In this document: positions 6,718-14,970 of the stretch, in pieces
Position numbering within the stretch: position 1 is the stretch's first letter
Layout of the letters: each line of letters opens with the position of its first letter
DNA from: Priapulus caudatus
Taxonomy: Eukaryota; Priapulida; Priapulimorpha; Priapulimorphida; Priapulidae
DNA length: 21,581 bases
Reading direction: 5' to 3'
Assembly (NCBI RefSeq): GCF_000485595.1
Contig: NW_014577465.1
Coordinates: 192,591 to 214,171 of the forward strand
Notes under the pieces: generated by a model
Database searches by the model: none
Told to the model about the DNA's origin: nothing
Seen by the model: the letters and a program-made list of their open reading frames with translations, nothing else
Translations under genes and position numbers: made by a program

Positions 6718-6804
6718 ATACTGGATGCGAAAGTACGAAATATATCCGAGATTATGGAAAATCTGGAGCTTACATTTTCGAGCGGAGATTCTTCGAAGGA
6801 AAAG
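6718..6804 (+). CDS. Coiled-coil exon 'a' of noelin-like copy B (87 nt)
   Basis: A strong acceptor (TGTTTCACTGCTGCAG, ending 6717) opens 29 codons starting ILDAKVRNISEIMENLEL and ending SSKEK before AAG|GTCACC. The exon is phase 0 at both ends and would join exon 4825-4992 cleanly (...KLLGQR + ILDAK...). This resembles the start of the noelin coiled coil (pattern LL.KV.N.S..I..L). It is paralogous to 7504-7590, which has the same length and phase. The donor is weak. Confidence 0.55.
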
Positions 6805-7503
6805 GTCACCGCCCTATCAATATTCTTACTCGTCTTGCTCGTCGGAGGTCGCAGCGGTATCAGAAATGCTGAAGTGTAACACCTATTTATTACTGTTTCC
6901 ACGGTATCGATACACCTGGCAGTATATCAATCACACTTGTCACTGTCGCGTCTCACTCGTGAAAACTCGGACATTTCCGTGCCGACGTCTTACCTCACCT
7001 GTTTATTGCAGATTGCTATAGCAACCGATATATTTGAATCGGTCGCGCCTGAACCAGAACACCATCTGATAAATGATTATTCCAGGCAAAATACCGGCAG
7101 ACGTTGTGCATAATGGTTGTAAACGCGATCATCTGCCTTGTAGCGATTCTACACAACACTAACATTGTTTGATATAATAAGGCAGAGTGTATATAATATT
7201 AATTTTATCGCCGATGTGATAACGTCACGGCCGAGCGATATAAAGCCTACATTATCGTAATATCTGCCAGGTATATAGGCCTGCATTCATCTATACAGGT
7301 AATGCCGACGATGCGATGAAGAGGAGTAGTGAATTTATCCGACGTTTTATAGAATTGCAACTATGATTATAAACTGTTGGTTAGGTTCACGTGAATGAGT
7401 TCTGATACGATTCAATGTATGAAAAACTTCTACAGACGCATGTCACTTGTGAGAAGTATATTTATATTTCAGATAACCGGTAATGTAAATTTTTATGCTG
7501 CAG

Positions 7504-7590
7504 ATATTGGGTGCGAAACTAAGAAATTTATCTGCAATCATTGAGAGTATGGAGCTTGCGGAATCCAGTCGTGACTATGTGAAGGAGCAG
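7504..7590 (+). CDS. Coiled-coil exon 'b' of noelin-like copy B (87 nt, paralogue of 'a')
   Basis: Acceptor TTTTTATGCTGCAG ends at 7503. 29 codons start ILGAKLRNLSAIIESMEL and end DYVKEQ before CAG|GTTGGT. About half of the residues match exon 6718-6804, with identical length and phase, so the two arose by exon duplication and could be alternatives or successive. Surrounding introns show no transposon ends that I recognise. Confidence 0.55.
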
Positions 7591-8098
7591 GTTGGTAGAT
7601 GATTATTAAATTGTCTACGTCACGTATTTTCTATTTTCACGTATGGTTTATAATAGTAAAATTTTTGTTGATTTTTTTTACATGAAAAGTAAGTACTAAC
7701 GGCACTAAATGTATCTTCAAATTCTTACCTGATGAGATTGTTTGTCAACTAGTTAAAAATCCTAAAAATCAGGGCGATTTTATATAATGATCGTGACATT
7801 AAATGCTTGCTATGGGTTATGTATGAGTCACGAGTGTTTGTTCACATTGAAACGGAATAGCAAAATAAGAAGTATAATGCAGCAATTTGACCATAAAAAA
7901 TTAACAGAATCACTTACATTTTATGAAAAAGTGGACATAATTTTTTTTACTTTTACTATTTACGGTGACGTAATCACTTTAACACAAGACTTTGCTCCTA
8001 CGTGTATATGCCGTGCTAGCTAAATACCGCACCGTCTGCAGCATTGCGATTTCATTTGTGAACAGGTGGAAATTTATTTAATTGAATTGAATTTGCAG
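7591..8098. other. AT-rich intron-like DNA, no gene seen
   Basis: One 78-codon open frame (7787-8023) starts with an ATG but shows no family resemblance, no signal peptide and ordinary intronic composition, so I do not call it. Confidence 0.5.
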
Positions 8099-8203
8099 TT
8101 AGCTAATCTGGAAGACTCCACCACCTTCTCCCTTCTCCCCCTCCTCCTTCTCCACCAGCTTCTCCCCTCCTTCTCCACCGCGATTACATCTGATTGGTTA
8201 TAA
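8099..8203 (+). pseudogene. Possible coiled-coil exon overrun by a CTTCTCC repeat
   Basis: After acceptor TTTGCAG (ending 8098), phase 0 reads LANLEDSTT, which would extend exon 'b' sensibly (...DYVKEQ + LANLEDS). From about 8120 it becomes a pyrimidine repeat (CTTCTCC, CTCCTCC) and stops at TAA 8201-8203. It may be a broken exon or a chance extension. Confidence 0.25.
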
Positions 8204-8231
8204 CACAAACCACGTGACAAAATATGCAAAT
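8190..8231. promoter_or_regulatory. Cluster of CCAAT, E-box and octamer motifs
   Basis: CTGATTGGTT (8190-8199, inverted CCAAT), CACGTGAC (8211-8218, E-box) and ATGCAAAT (8224-8231, perfect octamer) occur within 42 bases. They are followed by a CpG-rich stretch with GCTCGCTCGCG repeats and inverted GCGAGCGCTCGCGAGCG (about 8290-8353). This is promoter-like, but no transcript start can be assigned. Confidence 0.35.
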
Positions 8232-8515
8232 TATCTCCTGTACCGGCCTGAATATAGACAAACCCTGAGCGAACAGCCTTTCAAACTTGCGCGCAAGCGC
8301 TCGCTCGCGCTCGCTCGCGCAGTGTCGTTCAGAAGGCGAGCGCTCGCGAGCGTTCGGTCTCCTGAACACGCCTCAGGTGAGTGAAGGTGGTTGAATATCA
8401 GAATAATACACCAGTCTCAAATATTATTCATGACCTGGGGTCATCGCACGAAAACGAGGCGAAGCTAGGCAATTTTGTAAACAATGGCTGCTCAGGCAGG
8501 CACGCACAGAAGAGG

Positions 8516-8676
8516 TACACGCACGTACACGCGGGTACACGGAGATAAACGCACGTACACGCACGTACACGCACGTACACGCACGTACACGCGGGTACAC
8601 GCACTAACACGCGGGTACACGCACGTACACGCGGGTACACGCACGTACACGCGGGTACACGCACGTACACGCAGAT
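8516..8676. repeat. 10-bp minisatellite (GCACGTACAC / GCGGGTACAC)
   Basis: About 16 decamer units alternating between GCACGTACAC and GCGGGTACAC, with a few variants. Open frames (TYTRVHA-type repeats) are by-products. Confidence 0.92.
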
Positions 8677-8866
8677 ACAGAAGGCCTCTAGCCGTCGATC
8701 GCGAAATGTCGGTTGGATTCCGCCCAGTTTTCGCGGAGTTCGTTTTTAAAGCGATTCAGGTTAATCTGTCTTAAGAGGACAATAAGGGGGCGGCGTATTC
8801 GCTGTGGGGGCGCGGCTTCACCGCGCGCTGTGCGCTGCTCGCAACTACCGGGGCCGCATGATCGGA

Positions 8867-9164
8867 CTAGGGCGCGTGGGTCTTGGGAACGATGGTACGC
8901 GCATAGCACTCGGTGCTTACTCTGACGTGTGATGCATCATCGTCTGCGCAACAAACACACGTGATTTATAGATCGCCTGGGACTGCCGTCTAGCAGCCTC
9001 AGCCATGGTGCTGCGCGCATCCAATACGTAATAATATATCCTTACTATAAGCGCGTCGTATACATAAGAAACGATAAATACGCGGGGGCAACCTAGTATA
9101 TAGTGTCAGTGGCGTCGTGTCGGGGTTGCGTCGCAGAAGTGCAAGATCTAGACTCCCGCACGCG
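8867..9164 (+). promoter_or_regulatory. Conserved upstream region of noelin-like copy C
   Basis: Paralogous to 3247-3469. It contains TATA-like GATAAATACGCGGG (9072-9085), CTAGTATATAG (9093-9103) and the shared leader GTGTCAGTGGCGTCGTGTCG before the ATG. Just upstream (8789-8817) are GC-box-like GGGGGCGGCG and GGGGGCGCGG. The first 65 and last 100 bases match copy B well; the middle has diverged. Confidence 0.6.
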
Positions 9165-9254
9165 ATGATGACGAGTCAAGGGATGACGTTGCATGTTCCG
9201 TCTCTCTGCTTCATGATCATCGCAGCGTTGTTGCTTAGTGGGGCCGCATCTAAA
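9165..9254 (+). CDS. Signal-peptide exon of noelin-like copy C (intact)
   Basis: Thirty codons, MMTSQGMTLHVPSLC then FMIIAALLLSGAASK, ending at AAA|GTAAGC, a good donor in phase 0. The hydrophobic core IIAALLLSG with small residues after it is a typical secretory signal peptide. ATG 9165 is preferred because homology with copy B begins to be codon-like there; ATG 9183 is an alternative that would still include the core. The phase fits exon 4825-4992, supporting assignment to the noelin-like family. No noelin-domain exon is visible between here and the terminal exon at 10624. Confidence 0.72.
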
Positions 9255-9569
9255 GTAAGCACACGTAAACTGATTATCTTTTCTCGGCGTATTAATAATT
9301 ATTTCTATTGTCGGCGTAGCGAAATGATTACATTAAGATATCCGGTTTGTTGCTACGAGAGCTCGTGTCAGGAAATAAAGAAAATTTCGTCCGCAACTAT
9401 TGATTAGCTTTAAGATCCATTAACTAGTATAATTAGAACATCGAATTTATATTTTTATATATTGCTTTATCTTCAGTCACATATCCGTGACAACACAGAG
9501 TGCGTCTGCGTCCGGGCGGCGAGTTTTTTTTTCCCAGTCGACATAACATAGCGAAGAATTTAGCGCCTT

Positions 9570-9610
9570 CTGATTGGTTCTGATTGGTTCATCCTGCCTC
9601 CTGATTGGTT
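9570..9610. promoter_or_regulatory. Triple inverted CCAAT (NF-Y-type) cluster
   Basis: CTGATTGGTT occurs at 9570-9579, 9580-9589 and 9601-9610, spaced 10 and 21 bases, that is one and two helical turns. TTTAAAAACAAG follows directly. The same decamer occurs at 8190-8199. Confidence 0.4.
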
Positions 9611-9666
9611 TAAAAACAAGCTGCTTTGCTTATTTAGCATATGTCATGTACTGTTTCTTATATATC

Positions 9667-9735
9667 CTGTGTGGCGTGGTGGATAGAACACCGTCGTTAC
9701 TTCTGAAAGGTCGTTGGTTCGAATCCGGTTTGGTT
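9667..9735 (+). other. tRNA-like SINE head or tRNA pseudogene (Arg-like)
   Basis: A-box-like TGGCGTGGTGG (9672-9682) and a perfect B box GGTTCGAATCC (9716-9726) with normal spacing. GTGGCG..GGTGGATAG resembles the D arm of arginine tRNAs. There is no acceptor-stem pairing, and a T-rich run follows. This supports an old pol III-derived repeat rather than a working tRNA. Confidence 0.55.
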
Positions 9736-10311
9736 TTTAATTATTTTTTTGTTTTCTGTATTTTTCTATCTTTATCCATTTAACTATTGTTTTCTAATTA
9801 ACGGAAATATTTGCATGATTGATTTACAACAATTAAATATTTTAATGAAAAAATTTTTTTTAATAATTTTATTTCATTTATTAGTGTTAATTAAATTTAA
9901 TTAACGAGATTGCTACAGGATCGATGCTGACACTTAGGTGCTAGTATCGATGTCCTGGCAGCGTTTGAAGTGTAGCGGTGCGTGATTAAATTGGTTTAGG
10001 TCCGCGTATCTCCCGCGCTCCTCGCTCAGAAGTTCAATAGAGCTCTAAGTGGGGGGCGTGTCTGTAAGCAATCGAGAGATGAATCCTCTCTCTCGAGAAA
10101 GCGGGAGTGCGCGGGTCAAAGTAATGGAGTAATAGAGCCGAAATTGAGCTGGTTAATCCGCGCTTCTCGCGCGGCACTTCACAGCTCGATTAGTTATCAC
10201 TTCGCGCGCGGCACTTCAAAGAAGCCCTCCCTTTGATGTGATATTGCGGGATTATAGGATTATAGATGACGCACGCGTGACGCACGCGGGACTCATGTAG
10301 GTTACGCGGTC
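9736..10311. other. Spacer without a gene; AT-rich then GC-rich
   Basis: 9736-9905 is AT-rich. 9916-9960 forms an imperfect hairpin around two ATCGATG motifs (CAGGATCGATGCT against AGTATCGATGTCCTG). 10020-10290 is GC-richer, with repeats CGCGCGGCACTTCA (about 10167 and 10204) and TGACGCACGCG (10267 and 10278). No exon is supported. Confidence 0.45.
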
Positions 10312-10321
10312 GTGGCTGGCG

Positions 10322-10429
10322 TATATAAGCCGAGCGCCGGGGAGAGTCGGGGAATCTCCCGACGCCTGATGTTGCTGCTGCAGCAGCCGCTGCTGCTGCG
10401 ACAACAGGACGGCTGCTCCTCGTCCGAAC
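10322..10429 (+). promoter_or_regulatory. TATA-box promoter candidate with short first exon
   Basis: TATATAAG at 10322-10329 is followed at 40 bases by ATG 10369, then MLLLQQPLLLRQQDG and a good donor GAAC|GTAAGG at 10430. A perfect hairpin GTCGGG GAATCT CCCGAC precedes the ATG. It could be an alternative start feeding the olfactomedin exon at 10624, but the peptide is a CTG/CAG repeat product and the phase (61 nt from ATG) is unproven. Confidence 0.3.
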
Positions 10430-10623
10430 GTAAGGGTCGGATGAGGAGGAGATGGACGGAAGGAACTCAACCAGGCACGACCGCGACAACCGCTGTAATT
10501 GTATCCAAACCGTCAGTAAACTGCAAATCATGGTAACAACTGGCTTTCTCTTGTCTATGCATCAGTTATCTATGTCTTTTGGCGAAACATAACGTAGTTA
10601 ACAACACTATAATCATAACGTAG

Positions 10624-10830
10624 AAACCCTGCTTCGTTACAACGCCAGATGGCAGCATCTTCTATGCGTACGACACGAACACGAGCCGAGAGGTGTTCGC
10701 CTCCATTCCGATACACGTCAAGTACGGGCTGCTCGGCCAGCTGTCGTACAACGCGCGCGAGAGGGTTCTGTACGGGTACGACAACGGCCACATGATCACC
10801 TACCCTCTCCACTTCGCACCCGTCGCTTAG
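10624..10830 (+). CDS. Noelin/olfactomedin-like protein, terminal exon, copy C
   Basis: Reads in frame from the AG at 10622-10623 to the stop TAG, 69 sense and stop codons. The segments DGSIFYAYDTNTSREVF, IPIHVKYGLLGQLSYNARE and RVLYGYDNGHMITYPLHF match the last part of the olfactomedin propeller, including the YAYDT strand and the conserved NGH. An in-frame TAG overlaps the acceptor, so the exon cannot start earlier. The acceptor has a poor pyrimidine tract; CCAG at about 10650 is an alternative. Bases 10682 onward duplicate 1-149 with almost no change. The residues that should precede it are not encoded in the 1.4 kb upstream, so the exon may be orphaned. Confidence 0.8.
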   Translation, partial: KPCFVTTPDGSIFYAYDTNTSREVFASIPIHVKYGLLGQLSYNARERVLYGYDNGHMITYPLHFAPVA

Positions 10831-12055
10831 TCAGCGCGTGGCTGCTGGAAACCTCTCGCAGTGAAACACCAGCATAGCACAGTAGCATTATTGGGAGTTA
10901 TCCACCACGTGTATCTGTCCTTTGTACGCGTACCCGTAGCACTGTAGGGTTAAGAGTTATATTCCACATATATCTGTCCTTTGTACGTTTACCAGAAGCA
11001 CTGTAGCATTGGGAGTTGTATCCCACATTATATCTGTCGGTTGTACGCGTACCCGACGCGATCAAATTGAAATGTTTTACTCATATCTTTCCATAGTAGC
11101 CGCTGTAGGCTTATGTATCGTATAGTGATGTCAGGGATGTAGTAGTAGGTGTCATATTAGTGTGATTTGATAGTGCATCTTACTAGTATCACAACTTGGC
11201 CGTGTTTCTTATTTGTACGATATGCGTTTGGCACGTGCTTGTCGGTATAGTTGGTTACAAACTTCCCTAACAGTGCGGCAGTAGGTATAGATTCAACAGT
11301 ATACGTATCTCAGACTTCATATGTCAACTAAAGTAAAATATAGCCACATTAATTAAGCTGTTACCACGGTTAATATAGAGTTATCCGTTTATATAATAAT
11401 CACATCGGTGTGTTCCTAACGCTATATATGACTTTATGATAATCGATGTATGTAGGGCAACTTTAATACATCAATAGTGGTTAAATTCAATAGTCACATC
11501 AATGCCAACAATGCCAGAATAGTCAAATAATTAATTAATGTTTTTTATAAAACATCTTGGAATAAATTAATAATGTTTTCCCAAATCTGTCAATTAATCT
11601 GTTATTTTCTAATACAGATGTGTTTTCATAATTGCAATCAAACATGACGTCGTCCCGCTATCTACTGGGGAAAATAATTAATACGTACACATTGTCAACA
11701 TTGTGTTTAATAGGCACGCTAATATTGTTGATATGGATGTATAACAGTGAACTCATAAATACTAGACGTTACTCACATTCACAAGCCCCATTAGCACTTG
11801 CTGGCATGCAGCGCTACCTACTGGTTGGGCTGGTGCTTCGCATTTTCATGCAGGAGAAAACTCTAAGAGCAACTGTAATGGCCACGTGGTCAGAAACATC
11901 ATACGTCGTTATGACATCATAAATATATAATATCATAACCTTTAAAGTGAAGCGCCGAGCAAATGTTACGCCATTTTTGACTTACGATAACTATATTACT
12001 CATATCTACTCATATTCTATCTCTACTCATGGAAATCTCTACCACAGCAAGTTAG
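10682..12055. repeat. Segmental duplication, unit 2 (transposon-free)
   Basis: Partner of 1-1953. It lacks both MITEs present in unit 1, giving empty sites at 10887-10895 and 11758-11766. Bases 10831-11617 hold no gene that I can see beyond the shared spacer; beyond 12055 the sequences are unrelated. Confidence 0.93.
11644..11922 (+). CDS. Small membrane-anchored protein, 92 aa (intact copy)
   Basis: A strong acceptor (GTTATTTTCTAATACAG, ending 11617) precedes the ATG by 26 bases. The protein has a short basic N terminus (MTSSRYLLGK), a hydrophobic segment at about residues 16-34 (LSTLCLIGTLILLIWMY) and a lumenal-type tail, the layout of a type II Golgi enzyme anchor. The tail ends TLRATVMATWSETSYVVM, which faintly recalls the start of the catalytic domain of core-1 GT31 transferases (V.ATW...C.VV.FM), but it stops at TAA. 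So it may be the first coding exon of a glycosyltransferase whose donor I cannot place, or a truncated gene. The other copy is disrupted by a MITE. Confidence 0.45.
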   Translation: MTSSRYLLGKIINTYTLSTLCLIGTLILLIWMYNSELINTRRYSHSQAPLALAGMQRYLLVGLVLRIFMQEKTLRATVMATWSETSYVVMTS

Positions 12056-12491
12056 GACAAATTCTGTTCGTAACGTGTTAAGTATTAGTACAGTTATAAG
12101 TATTTTACACGTATTAGTACGTGTTAAGAAATGTCTGATGGAAAAGGTAGAAACATTAGAGGCAGAGGAGCATGATTTTCCCTAAAAGAATTCGGATGAA
12201 ATTAGGCATAAGAAAAGTTTGTATCGTCTCATGAGAATGTACCATTGTATGACCGGTTAAAACTACAAATTTGTATATTTCAATAGTTAGTGCTGATAGT
12301 ATTGTAATTGTTAGATTCAAGGCATAGCAAAACAAAGACCACAATGTAAATAAGAGTGCTAGTCATGCTTTTTGTGTATATATCCTTGGTAGTTATCCAA
12401 TTTTATGAATTCAGAATTTTATTATAAAAGTATGCTATGTATTGTATATGATGGATAATTGCCTAAATAAATAAATAACATAAATAAAAAA
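12056..12491. other. AT-rich spacer, no gene seen
   Basis: Contains short repeats of ACGTGTTAAG and GTATTAGTAC (12075-12130). A 62-codon minus-strand frame has no family features. Confidence 0.5.
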
Positions 12492-13076
12492 GATTCTGAC
12501 CATGGTGATGGTGACAATGGTGATTCTGACCATGGCGATGGTGACCATGGTGATGGTGACCATGGTGATGGTGACAATGGTGATTCTGACCATGGTGATG
12601 GTGACCATGGTGATTCTGACCATGGTGATGGTGACAATGGTGATGGTGACCATGGTGATGGTGACCATAGTGATTCTGACCATGGCGATGGTGACAATGG
12701 TAATGGTGACCATGATGATTCTGACCATGGTGATTCTGACCATGGTGATTCGGACCATGGTGATTCTGACCATGGTGATTCTGACCATTGTGATGGTGAC
12801 CATGGTAATGGTGACAATGGTGATTCTGACCATGGTGATGGTGACTATGGTGATGGTGACAATGGTGATTCTGACCATGGTGATGGTGACCATGGTGATG
12901 GTGACAATGGTGATTCTGACCATGGTGATTCTGACCATGGTGATTCTGACCATGGTGATGGTGACAATGGTGATTCTGACCATGGTGATTCTGACCATGG
13001 TGATGGTGACAATGGTGATTCTGACCATGGTGATGGTACTAATGGGGATTCTGACTACAACCTGGACACATATTAA
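12492..13076 (+). repeat. 15-bp minisatellite, open as an Asp/Gly pentapeptide repeat
   Basis: About 37 units of GATTCTGACCATGGT and GATGGTGACAATGGT. In the frame starting 12492 these read DSDHG and DGDNG pentapeptides for 194 codons without a stop, ending ...DSDYNLDTY and TAA 13074-13076. There is no in-frame ATG upstream (a TAA lies about 30 bases before) and no convincing acceptor, and other frames are also open. It is mainly a minisatellite; coding as an exon of an acidic, possibly calcium-binding protein cannot be excluded. Confidence 0.85.
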
Positions 13077-13175
13077 CTACAGTCATCGTGGATATAGGCT
13101 GGGGCAGCATCTGGTTGCAGCTGGTATAGCCCCTTAGCAGCTCTGCTGGGATTTTGTCTTCTCGTACAGCATAAA

Positions 13176-13665
13176 CAGGGCCGGACTAAGCGTGTGGGAG
13201 GCCCGGGGCACGCAATTGTGTGGGGCCCTATAGTCTGTATTTTTTCTGCACTTTCATTCTTGCAAATTCAGAGAGTATTTCATCGTGTTTCAACAAATTT
13301 AAAATGTCATATTCGATAGCGAGAATACTAAGGTTTACCAGTCTCTGTTGGCTCATCGTGGTTCTCATGTGATTTTGAATCAACTTGAGTTTAAAAAATG
13401 ACCTTTCACTGCTACAATTCGAGACCATCAATGAAAGATAGATTCTCAGAGCAATTTCGGTATTAGGGAAAGTGTCCTGCTGAACAGCAAAATTCAGCCA
13501 GAGAAACAGCATGGGAAACGCATCACTTCAACGTTACATGCTAAGAATTTTGTGGATCACAATTACGACAGTTTTGTAAATTTTAGGATACTCTAAATGT
13601 GGGGGGCCCCAAATGTGGGGGCCCGGGGCACGTGCCCCGGTTGCCCCGCCCTTAATCCGCTAGTG
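13176..13665 (-). mobile_element. hAT transposon remnant with 8-bp target duplication
   Basis: Flanked by perfect 8-bp duplications AGCATAAA (13168-13175 and 13666-13673). The ends are degenerate inverted repeats: CAGGGCCGGACTAAG...GGCCCGGGGCAC on the left and the complement CACTAGCGGATTAAG...ACCGGGGCAC on the right. The element is 490 bp and internally deleted, keeping only the last part of the transposase gene. Confidence 0.92.
13228..13512 (-). pseudogene. hAT transposase C-terminal dimerisation domain (fragment)
   Basis: The reading frame contains TFPNTEIALRIYLSLMV then SNCSSERSFFKLKLIQNHM, RTTMSQQRLVNLSILAIE, the canonical hATC block (SNC+.ERSFS.LK.IK...R..M.QERL..L..L.IE) in ZMYM1-like transposases. 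Catalytic and BED-finger regions are absent, so it is inactive. Methionine 13512 is only the first ATG in the fragment. Confidence 0.93.
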
Positions 13666-13679
13666 AGCATAAACCCGCG

Positions 13680-14176
13680 TATAAGAACCTGCACTTATCC
13701 AAGCTAGCCTAAAATGGTTCTTATATAATCGGTGTAATAAACTGAGAAATGAGACCATTTCGTTTCTTAAAAATGTTCTTATTTTCTTAAGAAAAAAAGT
13801 GCTTGTTGCTGGTAGAATATTGGTGCGGTCCATTGTTTATATAAAATATGCATATAATTATATCTAAATGACTGCAATCTAGCTATAGACAAATACAAAC
13901 CCTATTCTAGGTTATCTTATTTCTTTTTATGCCCTTTATACCTAATAAACATCAACAAAAGAAAACTATAGATTGTGTTAAAAAGCACATGAATAATGCC
14001 TGGCCAGGTTCCTAGCTGAGTCATAACCGTATGGTACCAGGCTCCATTTCATAATGTATGCAGTTAAACTGCACTGTATTTTTATTTCACTGTATTTTCG
14101 TATATTTTTGTACGTTACTACACTGAACTATCAAATTAGAACCTGTTTACAAAATGTTTAGGCTAAAACAGGTTCT
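13680..14176. repeat. Possible DNA-element pair of hairpins sharing AGAACC...GGTTCT
   Basis: TATAAGAACC (13680-13689) pairs with GGTTCTTATA (13716-13725), and AGAACCTGTTT (14138-14148) pairs with AAACAGGTTCT (14166-14176). Both hairpins include AGCCTAAAA/AGGCTAAAA next to GGTTCT, so they may be the two ends of one ~500-bp transposon. The interior is AT-rich without genes. Confidence 0.4.
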
Positions 14177-14363
14177 CATGTCAAGAGGGTCTAAATAGAG
14201 AGTAGAAAATCTTAGCCTGACAGGTTGTTAATGACTAGGGGCTTATTTGTCCGCACGCAGACATTATAACTCCGTTTTGCTAATCTGAGGGTGCGGGTTT
14301 AACTTCATTACTGGGGTCTGCGTCGGTTCGGACTAGGTGCTTATACGCTGATTTTCATTGCAG

Positions 14364-14412
14364 TCCAGCTGCTACGAACAGTACCGCGATCAGCAAGGGT
14401 TAGAATACATCT
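14364..14412 (+). CDS. Candidate 49-nt exon, unknown gene
   Basis: Acceptor GATTTTCATTGCAG (ending 14363) and donor ATCT|GTAAGT are both close to consensus. Phase 0 reads SSCYEQYRDQQGLEYI plus one base. I do not recognise the family. Joined to 14699-14735 the frame stays open (…EYI S SPCHSGMAVTQ). Low evidence beyond splice signals. Confidence 0.35.
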
Positions 14413-14458
14413 GTAAGTATAGCAGTACATCATGCACGCGGGCATGGATGTCCGCTAT

Positions 14459-14560
14459 AAACGCGCACACACGCACGCACGCACGCACGCACGCACACAC
14501 ATATGCACGCACACACGCACGCACGCACGCACCCACACGCACTGACGTACGCGCGCACAC
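14459..14560. repeat. ACGC/ACAC microsatellite
   Basis: Tetranucleotide ACGC repeats with ACAC and ACCC variants; lies in the putative intron between two candidate exons. Confidence 0.9.
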
Positions 14561-14698
14561 AAACGCTGCCACGCACTCACGTTCGCATCGTATATCATAG
14601 ATAGTAAACACGAACTTTGTTCCTGCCCCGGGGTTCGTATGACGTCCACGAGCGTGCACCGCTGGCAATGCGCTATACTCACGCAGCGCCTCGCACAG

Positions 14699-14735
14699 CC
14701 AGTCCATGCCACTCAGGCATGGCGGTCACACAGAT
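14699..14735 (+). CDS. Candidate 37-nt exon, unknown gene
   Basis: Preceded by CGCCTCGCACAG and followed by the consensus donor AT|GTGAGT. With the phase left by 14364-14412 it reads S-SPCHSGMAVTQ. The donor runs straight into the AGC trinucleotide repeat. Family not recognised. Confidence 0.28.
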
Positions 14736-14970
14736 GTGAGTAGCAGCAGTAGCAACGACAACAACAACAACAGCAGCAGCCATAGCGGCGGCAGCAGCAG
14801 CAGCAGTAGCAGCAACAACAACAACAGCAGCAGCAGTAGCAGCAGTAGTAGCAGCAGCAGCAGCAGTAGCAGCAGCAGTAGCAGCAGTAGTAGCAGCAGT
14901 AGCAGCAACAACAACAGCAACAGTAGCAGCAGCAGTAGCAGCAGTAACAACAGCAGCAACGAAGAGGAAT
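14736..14970. repeat. AGC/AGT/AAC trinucleotide repeat
   Basis: Interrupted CAG, TAG and CAA triplets. It gives long poly-Ser/Asn, poly-Leu and Ala/Thr/Val frames on both strands, which I regard as repeat artefacts. Confidence 0.93.

Noticed and set aside
8516-8676. Possible CRISPR-like regular repeat
   Set aside because: Units are contiguous 10-mers without spacers; a minisatellite in a eukaryotic context.
9667-9735. Functional tRNA gene
   Set aside because: A and B boxes are present but no acceptor stem pairing; better explained as a SINE or pseudogene.
12422-13137. Long MVMVTMVIL and WSESPWSPSP frames in the minisatellite
   Set aside because: By-products of a 15-bp repeat whose length is a multiple of three.
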